DNA of 34,129 bases, taken from a bacterium. Its GTDB lineage: Bacteria; Hydrothermota; Hydrothermia; UBA1063. The position numbers and the translations under genes are program-made. Positions 1 through 5,661 of this stretch are shown piece after piece (the first letter of the stretch is position 1; the number at the start of each line of letters is the position of its first letter). The stretch covers positions 1-34,129 of the forward strand of contig JASEFR010000021.1 in the NCBI GenBank assembly GCA_030019025.1. The letters are read 5' to 3'. Below the pieces are notes generated by a model that ran no database searches, was not told where the DNA came from, and saw only the letters and a program-made list of their open reading frames with translations.

Positions 1-1323
1 GTTTTTTACAAAGCCACTTTTCTCAAGTTCCTCAATCAGTACCCGGGTTCTTGTAATAAGGAGGGTGGCGTTTTCCAGCTCTTCCTTGTAGGTTTTGTGT
101 TTTCTTGCAATCCCTTCTTTTACCGCTGAATCAGCGGCAGAAGCGGCAATCCTTGGAAATAGTTCCCATTCATCCATTCTTGGGACTATGTATTCTTCGG
201 TAAGCCCTCTTTCCTCCGCATACTTTGCAATTTCTTTGGCTACTTCTATGCACATTGAATCGGTAATGGTTTTTGCAGCAACGTCAAGGACACCACGAAA
301 GATTCCAGGAAACACAAGGGAGTTGTTGACCTGATTTGGAAAGTCAGATCTCCCCGTTGCCACTATCTTTGCTCCTGCTTCCTTTGCTTCCCATGGCCAG
401 ATTTCTGGAATTGGGTTGGCACAGGCGAATACTATGGCATTTTTTGCCATTTTCTTTATGTCATCCTTAGTGACAACCCCGGGGCCCGGTGTGGAAAAAC
501 CTATGAACACATCAGCATCTTCAAAACCTTTATGATAATCACCTTTTATGTTTTCTCTATTGGTTTGTAGTATTAACTCCGTATACACCCCAAATTTCTC
601 CTCAAGATAAGGTCTGTCGGAACTTATAAGGCCATTCCTGTCCGCCATTAAAATATTTCCGGGGTCAATACCGGCCCTGATGAGTAATTTTAGTGTCGCA
701 ATACCCGCCGAACCGGCACCAAGGATGAATATTCTGAGTTCTTTAAGTTTCTTTCCAACAATTTTTGTGGCGTTATAAAGAGCCGAAATAGTAATGGTTG
801 CGGTTCCCTGCTGGTCATCATGCCACACAGGAATTTCCATTTCTTTTCTTAATCTCTCAAGGATATAGAAACACTTGGGTTTTTCTATATCTTCAAGATT
901 TATACCCCCGAAGGATGGTTCCAGTGTTTTCACAGTCTCCACAATCTTTTCCGGGTCTTTTTCCTTTATGCAGATAGGAAAAGCATCGACTGCGCCAAGA
1001 TATTTAAAAAGTAGCGCCTTTCCTTCCATAACAGGAAGCGCAGCTTCGGGTCCTATGTTGCCAAGGCCTAAAACTCTCGTGCCATCTGAGATTACCGCTA
1101 CGGTATTCCAGCGGGATGTGTATTCAAAGGAGTTGTTACGATTTTCTACGATCTTTTTGCAGGCAGATGAAACGCCGGGGGTATACCAAACCGCAAAATA
1201 ATCAAGATGGGAGACGGGGACTTTCGGGATGATTTCGATCTTGCCCCGGTAGATGGGATGAAGTTTTTCTGCCTTTTTTAAAGGCTCTTCTGCTTTTTGA
1301 CGGAGTATGCTATCGTCTTGCAT
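1..1323 (-). CDS. Malic enzyme (NAD(P)-dependent, oxaloacetate-decarboxylating), 3' end cut by window edge
   Basis: The reading frame is open from an ATG at 1323 down to base 1 (441 codons, no stop), so the C-terminus lies outside the window. The enzyme oxidatively decarboxylates malate to pyruvate and CO2 with reduction of NAD(P), in the cytosol. Visible motifs are the malic N-domain YTPGV with the proposed catalytic Tyr47, Lys102 in GKALLFK, the metal-binding region around E144-D145, WHDDQQGT (168-174), and a Rossmann GAGSAG at 202-207. The length fits the short bacterial class (about 400-480 aa), not the 550-aa eukaryote-like class; cofactor preference cannot be read from the sequence. No SD precedes the ATG; instead TATAAT lies 8 nt upstream, suggesting leaderless mRNA. 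Maf lies 40 bp upstream on the same strand. Confidence 0.95.
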   Translation of the reverse strand, partial: MQDDSILRQKAEEPLKKAEKLHPIYRGKIEIIPKVPVSHLDYFAVWYTPGVSSACKKIVENRNNSFEYTSRWNTVAVISDGTRVLGLGNIGPEAALPVMEGKALLFKYLGAVDAFPICIKEKDPEKIVETVKTLEPSFGGINLEDIEKPKCFYILERLRKEMEIPVWHDDQQGTATITISALYNATKIVGKKLKELRIFILGAGSAGIATLKLLIRAGIDPGNILMADRNGLISSDRPYLEEKFGVYTELILQTNRENIKGDYHKGFEDADVFIGFSTPGPGVVTKDDIKKMAKNAIVFACANPIPEIWPWEAKEAGAKIVATGRSDFPNQVNNSLVFPGIFRGVLDVAAKTITDSMCIEVAKEIAKYAEERGLTEEYIVPRMDEWELFPRIAASAADSAVKEGIARKHKTYKEELENATLLITRTRVLIEELEKSGFVKN

Positions 1324-1331
1324 TATTGATT

Positions 1332-1360
1332 ATTATACCTTAAAAGGCTCGTTTTTATAA
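1332..1360 (-). promoter_or_regulatory. Candidate promoter of the malic enzyme gene, leaderless geometry
   Basis: On the minus strand TTATAA (1360-1355), a 17-nt spacer and a perfect TATAAT (1337-1332) stand in the gap between maf and the malic enzyme gene. Only 8 nt separate the -10 box from the ATG, so transcription would begin at or 1-2 nt before the start codon. The -35 box is weak (4/6). Confidence 0.45.
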
Positions 1361-1363
1361 AAT

Positions 1364-1951
1364 CTAAACTCCACCATCGGTAGTTTTTCCTGTCGGTATT
1401 ATTCCTAATGCTTTTAAATCCCAATAAATGTACTCAATAGGGATTCCCACCACATTGAAATACGAACCACAAATTTTCTCTACAAAAAGGCCGGCCATTT
1501 CCTGGATTCCGTAAGCACCTGCCTTGTCAAGAGGATCACCACACTTGAGTAGTAGTTCGATTTCAAAATCGCTGAGCCGAGCAAATTTTACTTGTGTTTT
1601 TATGAGGTTTTTTTTCAGTTCTTTGACACTTTTAATAACGTAACCTGTGTAAACCTCATGCCATTTCCCTGACAGTTTTTTCAGAAAATTCTTCGCCTCT
1701 TTGAGGTTTCTCGGTTTTCCCAGTATTTCGTCCTTTAAGACTACAATGGTATCACAGGCTAAAATTACGCCCTTTTCCTTGATGTAAAGAGCCTTTTCTT
1801 CTGCAACTTTAATGCAATCTTCAATTTCTTTAATTTTTTCCTCAACCTCTGGTTTGATTGATTCAAATTCATATCCAAATTTCCTCAGAACTGCAATTCT
1901 CCTCGGAGAACCTGAAGCAAGAATAAGTTTTTTGTTCACCTCAATGCTCAC
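1364..1951 (-). CDS. maf: Maf-family nucleotide pyrophosphatase (dTTP/UTP type)
   Basis: Maf proteins hydrolyse non-canonical or excess nucleoside triphosphates to monophosphates and are linked to arrest of septum formation. The 195-residue product has the family signature SGSPRR (13-18), the catalytic-base segment CDTIV with Asp67, and KAGAYGIQ (143-150). The Arg/Thr/Gln combination in these three motifs is that described for the YhdE (dTTP/UTP) branch rather than the YceF (m7GTP) branch; substrate is inferred. The given start is a GTG. A second in-frame GTG at 1939 would give MNKKLILASGSPRR, the more typical Maf N-terminus, and neither has a convincing SD. The gene runs in the same direction as the malic enzyme gene. 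Confidence 0.93.
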   Translation of the reverse strand: MSIEVNKKLILASGSPRRIAVLRKFGYEFESIKPEVEEKIKEIEDCIKVAEEKALYIKEKGVILACDTIVVLKDEILGKPRNLKEAKNFLKKLSGKWHEVYTGYVIKSVKELKKNLIKTQVKFARLSDFEIELLLKCGDPLDKAGAYGIQEMAGLFVEKICGSYFNVVGIPIEYIYWDLKALGIIPTGKTTDGGV

Positions 1952-1966
1952 CCAGTTGTTATGATT

Positions 1967-1995
1967 ATTATAATTCGTGAATCTTAAAAAATGAA
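1967..1995 (-). promoter_or_regulatory. Candidate maf promoter
   Basis: Minus-strand TATAAT (1972-1967) is followed by AATCA, giving the same 11-mer TATAATAATCA that precedes the malic enzyme gene (1337-1327). The -35 at 17-nt spacing, TTCATT, is poor. The start would be roughly 9 nt before the upstream GTG or 21 nt before GTG 1939. Confidence 0.35.
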
Positions 1996-2027
1996 GCGAT
2001 TTGCTTGGAAAGTTTAAGGAGGGCGAA

Positions 2028-2183
2028 ATGGATAATCCCTTTTGAGTTTTAGGAGGTGGCTTTGCGGCGTCTAATTTAATGTATGGAGTTGGTTGGGGTT
2101 GGAAATTCAGCGTATTGGTTTACGTTGTCTCTTTATACGCATCAAATTTTGTGTTTTTCCTTTTCACTTTTAGAATTATTTAA
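2028..2183 (+). other. Small hydrophobic ORF interrupted by in-frame TGA, coupled to the next gene
   Basis: A strong SD (AAGGAGGG, 2015-2022) precedes an ATG at 2028 that reads five codons (MDNPF) into TGA (2043-2045). The same frame then stays open for 45 codons to TAA (2181-2183), including an ATG at 2079 and a hydrophobic stretch able to span a membrane. The TAA overlaps the ATG of the next gene (TAATG). It could be a small membrane protein with a nonsense mutation, a recoded UGA, a pseudogene remnant, or a leader peptide that terminates early. I recognise no family, and other genes here use TGA as a normal stop. Confidence 0.3.
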
Positions 2184-2623
2184 TGCGTTTGTGGTCAATT
2201 GACCCATCTTACCTTGATCCTCAAGGAATTGTAGCCCTCTGGAGGGAGGGACTTCTGGCAAAAAAGGTTCTGGAAGGAAATACAAAAGGTTATAAAAATC
2301 ACCCACAACTTGAAAGATTTAAAAAATATAAGAATCCTTTGATTGCAATTAATTCTTACCTCTACTTTGTCTTTCTCGAAGGGAGAAGAAGGGGTTACAA
2401 TTTTGATGAAGGGAAGATATGTAAGACTGGTCTTTTAAAGGGAGTAATTCCTGTAACAAAGGGACAGCTGGATTTTGAGTTATGGCATCTTTGCAAGAAA
2501 TTAAAGATTAGAAACAAGGATTGGTTTGAAAGGGTTTGCAAGGACTTACAAGGTAAGCCCATTAGACCCAATCCGCTTTTTTACGTAGTGGAGGGCGACA
2601 TTGAAAAATGGGAGAAACTTTAG
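2183..2623 (+). CDS. Pyrimidine-dimer DNA glycosylase (Pyr_excise / endonuclease V-like)
   Basis: The 146-residue product starts MRLWSIDPSYLD and contains LVALWREGLLA-like and TKGYKNHPQLERF segments typical of the bacterial Pyr_excise family related to phage T4 endonuclease V, which removes UV-induced cyclobutane pyrimidine dimers and nicks the abasic site. WRE at 20-22 corresponds in position to the Arg22-Glu23 pair of the T4 enzyme. The T4 N-terminal Thr2 nucleophile is replaced by Arg2, so the chemistry of this branch is uncertain. There is no SD. The ATG overlaps the stop of the preceding small ORF, and TAGAAT lies 6 nt upstream, so either coupling or a leaderless start is possible. It is convergent with thyX, 19 bp away, with no obvious terminator hairpin between them. 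Confidence 0.85.
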   Translation: MRLWSIDPSYLDPQGIVALWREGLLAKKVLEGNTKGYKNHPQLERFKKYKNPLIAINSYLYFVFLEGRRRGYNFDEGKICKTGLLKGVIPVTKGQLDFELWHLCKKLKIRNKDWFERVCKDLQGKPIRPNPLFYVVEGDIEKWEKL

Positions 2624-2642
2624 ATCGCGGTTTTTCTATCTC

Positions 2643-3356
2643 TCAATCCCTAAAATGGGTTTCAAGTCCGCTTATTTTAAGATAATTATCTATAGTAAGA
2701 GGTACCACCTGATAAAGAATTCTCACTACCGCTTTCGCCAATTGTCTCATTTCCCATTGTGCTTTTGGAGAAAGCCTCTGTTCAAGAAAGTTCATGAGAC
2801 TTCTCATGTTGATCGTCCAGTAGAGAGAGGTTCTTAAGCCTGCGGGCAAGATTGTTCTTGCCGCTTCTTTTCTCAACCCCGATTCTACCAATTTTTGGTA
2901 TAGTTCGATTGATTTTTTGATGTGATCAAGTATTTCTTTGAGAAGCTCTTCTTTGTTCTGAATATGCGATTCTCTGAGGTTAAAGAATTCTGGAGGGATA
3001 TGTACAATTTTATTCAAATTCTCGGGAGTATATTCTATTACTGTTCCCTTATCCGGACTGGTATATCTGAAAGAGCGTTTTAACGGACTCGCGATCCTAT
3101 GTCGAAGAAGTTGTTCACCTATGTACATGGGGATGCCTTCAATCTTGAATCGGAAGACCTGTTGTTCGAAGGGTGAAAAGTGCCCCATTTCTAAAAGTTT
3201 TATCAAAAGTTTTTTGTTAGCTTCCTCGTCGCCGCTGGAAAGATAGGAAATCCGGGCAACCCTCGCCGGTGTAAGGTCATCCCCCAGCATTTCTTCCAAT
3301 AGGACAAGTCCCCCACCGAGGATTTCCTCTTTAATAGGAGGGTTAAAAATAGGCAT
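2643..3356 (-). CDS. thyX: Flavin-dependent thymidylate synthase ThyX
   Basis: ThyX makes dTMP from dUMP using methylene-THF, FAD and NAD(P)H. The 237-residue product has the ThyX core RHRx7S (R85-H86-R87 to S95) followed by R97-Y98, the flavin-region GHFSPFEQ (H59), R167 in the AR-x-x-LP segment and R194 in the FLEQRL segment, matching the dUMP-binding arginines known from Thermotoga ThyX. The usual NE of RHRxxSxNExS is replaced by L92-K93, which is unusual. No SD is seen; TAAAAT lies 6 nt before the ATG. An alternative promoter is TTTTCA-17-TACAAT further upstream (-10 at 3403-3398). No thyA is present in the window. Confidence 0.94.
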   Translation of the reverse strand: MPIFNPPIKEEILGGGLVLLEEMLGDDLTPARVARISYLSSGDEEANKKLLIKLLEMGHFSPFEQQVFRFKIEGIPMYIGEQLLRHRIASPLKRSFRYTSPDKGTVIEYTPENLNKIVHIPPEFFNLRESHIQNKEELLKEILDHIKKSIELYQKLVESGLRKEAARTILPAGLRTSLYWTINMRSLMNFLEQRLSPKAQWEMRQLAKAVVRILYQVVPLTIDNYLKISGLETHFRD

Positions 3357-3362
3357 AGTGAA

Positions 3363-3390
3363 ATTTTAACAAAATTTTGGCGAATTTGAA
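3363..3390 (-). promoter_or_regulatory. Candidate thyX promoter, leaderless geometry
   Basis: Minus-strand TAAAAT (3368-3363) ends 6 nt before the thyX ATG, the distance expected when transcription starts on the start codon. The best -35 is TTCAAA (3390-3385) at 16-nt spacing and is weak, so the call rests mostly on the -10 position. Confidence 0.3.
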
Positions 3391-3454
3391 AGTGCGAATT
3401 GTAAACTTTGCCTCAAAAAATGAAAAAACAACACCGTTTAATTGAGAAAAACCA

Positions 3455-3466
3455 ATTAAGTTTAAG
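3455..3466 (+). repeat. Copy of 12-mer ATTAAGTTTAAG beyond the 3' end of the ParB-like gene
   Basis: ATTAAGTTTAAG here is identical to 4410-4421 on the other side of the ParB-like gene, in direct orientation. The copies bracket essentially only that gene. The element is AT-rich, so chance is possible. Confidence 0.5.
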
Positions 3467-3477
3467 ATTAATAGAGT

Positions 3478-4287
3478 TTATTCCTCGAATTCTTCTTTCA
3501 AGATTACTTCAGGGTCTTCTTTAACCTTTTTTAAGTTTTCCGTGAGGGCATCAAACATATCGTCAAAATCTATGGCCTCCCTCTTTCTTTTGTAAGGGTT
3601 GGCGTAGGATAGTATCTGTTGATGTATAAAGGGGTGCCATTTTTCAATCTCTTTCAGTTTCTGAGCAATTTCCGTAATTAGGGAGTTAACTTCCGTTACC
3701 CGCTTTGCCCTTCTCTTCCTTTCTTCCATAGCTTCTACCAAAGGTGTGTCTAAAAAGTAGTCACATTTTTTGAGGATAGATTCAAACATACTTCCACGAA
3801 GTTTTTCTTCTTCCTCATATCCAAGACCAAGGGTGACATAATAGGCCTGCTCTAAAGAATCTGTTAATATTGGTTCGATTTCGGGCATCTGAGGGTTAGT
3901 TCTAAGGTATTGTCTGTAAATGTTTAAAGCTACGTAGGATTTCTCACGTATATTCAACTCTTTTTCTATATTAAAATTCATCATCAGGTAGGCAAGTTTT
4001 TCAGGAACCACAATGACCGGCAGTTCTTTGATGTCGAGTTTCTGGGCTGCCAGGAATCTGTGTTGGCCATCGAGAATTACATACTTTCCATTTTTTTCCA
4101 CAACAACAAGAGGAACTATGAAGCCAACTCTTTCTATGGAGTATATGAGGTGCGTAACGTGATAGTTGCTAGGTTTTCTCTGGTGTTCAACAATTTCAAG
4201 AGAATCAATCGGTACAATTTTGAATTCCAGATCTTGGTTGTATCTTGGATCCTTGAATTTGAATCCTTCTGTAGCACCGTTTTTCAT
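3478..4287 (-). CDS. Standalone ParB-fold (ParB/Srx superfamily) protein, function unknown
   Basis: From the ATG at 4287 the product is 269 aa. An N-terminal ParB-like domain (about residues 20-100) carries VPIDSLEI, HQRKPS and the box ILDGQHRFLAAQKL (D73-GQH-R77), equivalent to the GERR nucleotide-binding box of ParB. The rest is helical and charged with an acidic C-terminus; I see no clear helix-turn-helix, and no parA is nearby. A role in partitioning is therefore not supported; a DNA-binding regulator or nucleotide-dependent switch is possible. The frame extends upstream to an ATG at 4371 (297 aa), but that start lacks an SD or close -10. The 4287 start sits 6 nt after TATATA with a perfect TTGACA 17 bp upstream, so I prefer it. 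It is a single gene on the minus strand, diverging from the tRNA genes. Confidence 0.82.
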   Translation of the reverse strand: MKNGATEGFKFKDPRYNQDLEFKIVPIDSLEIVEHQRKPSNYHVTHLIYSIERVGFIVPLVVVEKNGKYVILDGQHRFLAAQKLDIKELPVIVVPEKLAYLMMNFNIEKELNIREKSYVALNIYRQYLRTNPQMPEIEPILTDSLEQAYYVTLGLGYEEEEKLRGSMFESILKKCDYFLDTPLVEAMEERKRRAKRVTEVNSLITEIAQKLKEIEKWHPFIHQQILSYANPYKRKREAIDFDDMFDALTENLKKVKEDPEVILKEEFEE

Positions 4288-4293
4288 ATTATT

Positions 4294-4322
4294 TATATAG
4301 CGTTTAGCCTTTGAACTGTCAA
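4294..4322 (-). promoter_or_regulatory. Promoter for the ParB-like gene, leaderless geometry
   Basis: Minus-strand TTGACA (4322-4317), a 17-nt spacer and TATATA (4299-4294) are followed by AATAAT and then the ATG at 4287. A perfect -35, ideal spacing and -10 placement argue that transcription begins on the start codon and that the extra 28 upstream codons are not translated. Confidence 0.6.
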
Positions 4323-4394
4323 TTTGAAGGTGGTAAGAATTAAGGCCAATCCTTTTCTTTTGACTCAGCATAGTGTGAAAAACTGAATTTTTTG

Positions 4395-4427
4395 TAAGTT
4401 TAATATTTTATTAAGTTTAAGGTTTAA
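4395..4427 (+). repeat. Tandem TAAGTTTAA repeats upstream of the ParB-like gene
   Basis: TAAGTTTAA occurs at 4395-4403 and 4412-4420 (17 bp apart), followed by the near copy TAAGGTTTAA at 4418-4427. Between the first two lies an inverted repeat TTAATA-TTT-TATTAA. The block lies between the divergent ParB-like and tRNA-Arg promoters, where an operator would be expected; binding is inference. Confidence 0.45.
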
Positions 4428-4455
4428 AAGTTACTTTGGTCTGGCATATTTTGAT

Positions 4456-4484
4456 TTGAATTTCCAGATTTGCAACCTTATCAT
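4456..4484 (+). promoter_or_regulatory. Promoter of tRNA-Arg
   Basis: TTGAAT (4456-4461), a 17-nt spacer and TATCAT (4479-4484) place the transcription start near 4491, about 6 nt before the tRNA. The spacing matches the other promoters of this block. Confidence 0.6.
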
Positions 4485-4496
4485 TTAGCCTAACTG

Positions 4497-4570
4497 GCCC
4501 CCGTAGCTCAGGAGGATAGAGCGGCGGTTTCCTAAACCGCAGGCCAGAGGTTCGAATCCTCTCGGGGGCA
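4497..4570 (+). tRNA. tRNA-Arg (anticodon CCT, reads AGG)
   Basis: The cloverleaf is complete. The acceptor GCCCCCG pairs with CGGGGGC, the D stem is GCTC/GAGC, and the anticodon stem GCGGT/ACCGC encloses loop TTCCTAA with anticodon CCT. The T stem AGAGG/CCTCT has loop TTCGAAT, and the discriminator is A4570. The gene is 74 nt and CCA is not encoded, so the 3' end must be added by CCA transferase. Confidence 0.96.
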
Positions 4571-4579
4571 TTATGTTAC

Positions 4580-4608
4580 TTGACTGTCCAATATTAAGGA
4601 ATTATAAT
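4580..4608 (+). promoter_or_regulatory. Strong promoter for tRNA-Trp and the downstream rpmG-secE-nusG-rpl block
   Basis: TTGACT (4580-4585), a 17-nt spacer and a perfect TATAAT (4603-4608) make this near-consensus. Transcription should start near 4615, nine bases before tRNA-Trp. No terminator separates it from rpmG, so the tRNA and protein genes are probably one primary transcript. Confidence 0.75.
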
Positions 4609-4623
4609 TTTGCAACTTTACAT

Positions 4624-4697
4624 AGGCCTGTAGCTCAACCAGGTAGAGCGCTGGACTCCAAATCCAGTGGTTGGGGGTTCAAATCCCTCCAGGCCTG
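4624..4697 (+). tRNA. tRNA-Trp (anticodon CCA)
   Basis: The acceptor AGGCCTG pairs with CAGGCCT, the D stem is GCTC/GAGC, and the anticodon stem CTGGA/TCCAG encloses loop CTCCAAA with anticodon CCA. The T stem GGGGG/CTCCC-type arm has loop TTCAAAT. Discriminator G4697 is the usual tryptophan identity base. CCA is not encoded, and the rpmG SD begins 4 nt after the tRNA end. Confidence 0.96.
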
Positions 4698-4711
4698 TAT
4701 AAGGAGGAAGT

Positions 4712-4861
4712 ATGAGAGTGAAAATAGCTTTAGTTTGTACTGAGTGTAAGAGGAAGAATTACTACTCAATGAAAAACAAAGACAAGAAAGAGAAACTTGA
4801 ATTAAAAAAGTTTTGCAAATTCTGCGGGAAGCATACCGTCCATAGGGAGTCAAAGGTATGA
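4712..4861 (+). CDS. rpmG: 50S ribosomal protein L33 (zinc-ribbon form)
   Basis: The 49-residue product [12 protein letters not shown]... contains two CxxC pairs (C9/C12 and C35/C38), the zinc-binding form of L33 in the large subunit near the E site. A full SD (AAGGAGG, 4701-4707) precedes the ATG. It starts 14 nt after tRNA-Trp and its stop overlaps the secE start (ATGA). The order tRNA-Trp/rpmG/secE/nusG is a conserved bacterial arrangement, which supports the call for a gene this short. Confidence 0.96.
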   Translation: MRVKIALVCTECKRKNYYSMKNKDKKEKLELKKFCKFCGKHTVHRESKV

Positions 4862-5040
4862 AGAAGGTAATTGAATTTTTGAAAGAGTCCTATCAGGAGT
4901 TCATGAAAATAACCTGGCCAACGAAGGAGAGTTTATGGGGTGGTACTTTGGGAGTAATACTGATTTCGCTCTTTTTTATTTTGTTCATGTTTCTTGTTGA
5001 TTTGCTAATTTCAAAAATAATACAGCTCATATTGGGGTAA
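4858..5040 (+). CDS. secE: Preprotein translocase subunit SecE
   Basis: The 60-residue protein is the minimal single-span SecE. The conserved amphipathic segment [16 protein letters not shown] (about residues 10-25) lies before one C-terminal membrane helix. SecE clamps SecY in the plasma-membrane translocon. The ATG overlaps the rpmG stop, and nusG follows after 3 bp. Confidence 0.97.
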   Translation: MKKVIEFLKESYQEFMKITWPTKESLWGGTLGVILISLFFILFMFLVDLLISKIIQLILG

Positions 5041-5043
5041 AAT

Positions 5044-5649
5044 ATGACAGAGAAAAAGCAAGAGCTTGTAGAGAGAAAGTGGTTGATTTTTCAGACTTAT
5101 TCGGGTAAAGAGAAAAAAGCCTTTGTTGCGGCTCAAAAGGTAATAAAGGAACATGGTCTTGAGGACCTGGTTGAGCCTCTCTTGCCAACGGAATTCATCT
5201 CAAAGGTGGTCACCAAGGGGCGTGGTGAGAAAAAGGAAAGAGTGAGAGTGAATATCGAAAAACCCATATATAGAGGATACCTTTTTGTCGGAGTTAAAGG
5301 TGACAAAGATCTGATTGACAAGGTTGCTAATCTACTTGCGGAAACACGCTTGATGAGGGCTTTGACGAAGAGGGACGAAAGGACAGGAGAACCGATTTAT
5401 GAGTTTCTTAAAGAAGAGGAAGTTGAAGAATTGAAGAAGAGGATTGAAATTGAACAGCAGAAGAAAGAGCAAAAGGTGCCTTATCTTGAAGGTGAAAAGG
5501 TAAAGGTTCTCATAGGGGATTATGAGGGGATGATTGGTACGGTGGATGAAGTTTATCCACAGAAGAGGAAATTGAAAGTTTTGATCCATTTGTTGAACAG
5601 GACTACCCCTATTTATATAGACTTTGATGGGGTAGAAAAAGCTGGATAA
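5044..5649 (+). CDS. nusG: Transcription termination/antitermination factor NusG, divergent
   Basis: The 201-residue protein has an NGN domain that starts KWLIFQTYSGKEKKA and ends around residue 120, and a C-terminal KOW domain with GEKVKVLIGDYEGMIGTV (about 150-167). NusG binds the RNA polymerase clamp and couples it to Rho or ribosomal S10. The NGN half departs from textbook NusG: the usual FPGYV core reads YRGYLFV, and the conserved NTPGVxGFVG segment is replaced by AETRLMRALTKRDERTGEPI. Position between secE and rplK identifies it firmly. Confidence 0.95.
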   Translation: MTEKKQELVERKWLIFQTYSGKEKKAFVAAQKVIKEHGLEDLVEPLLPTEFISKVVTKGRGEKKERVRVNIEKPIYRGYLFVGVKGDKDLIDKVANLLAETRLMRALTKRDERTGEPIYEFLKEEEVEELKKRIEIEQQKKEQKVPYLEGEKVKVLIGDYEGMIGTVDEVYPQKRKLKVLIHLLNRTTPIYIDFDGVEKAG

Positions 5650-5661
5650 AGGAGGACAAAA

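Noticed and set aside
95-1201. Plus-strand ORFs of 79 and 108 aa at the left edge
   Set aside because: They are antisense to the malic enzyme frame, which is open over the whole 1-1323 interval and carries clear motifs.
2043-2080. Selenocysteine insertion at the TGA of the small ORF
   Set aside because: I see no stable hairpin with a bacterial SECIS-like apical loop just after the TGA, and the product matches no known selenoprotein.
2624-2642. Bidirectional terminator between the convergent Pyr_excise and thyX genes
   Set aside because: The gap is only 19 bp with a short T run and no inverted repeat.
3478-4371. Chromosome partition (parABS) locus
   Set aside because: There is no parA and no clear helix-turn-helix; only the ParB-fold N-terminal domain is recognisable.
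4635-4853. 72-aa minus-strand ORF ending in WRDLNPQPLDLESSALPG-like sequence
   Set aside because: It is the antisense of tRNA-Trp and rpmG. This peptide type is a known database artefact from tRNA complements.
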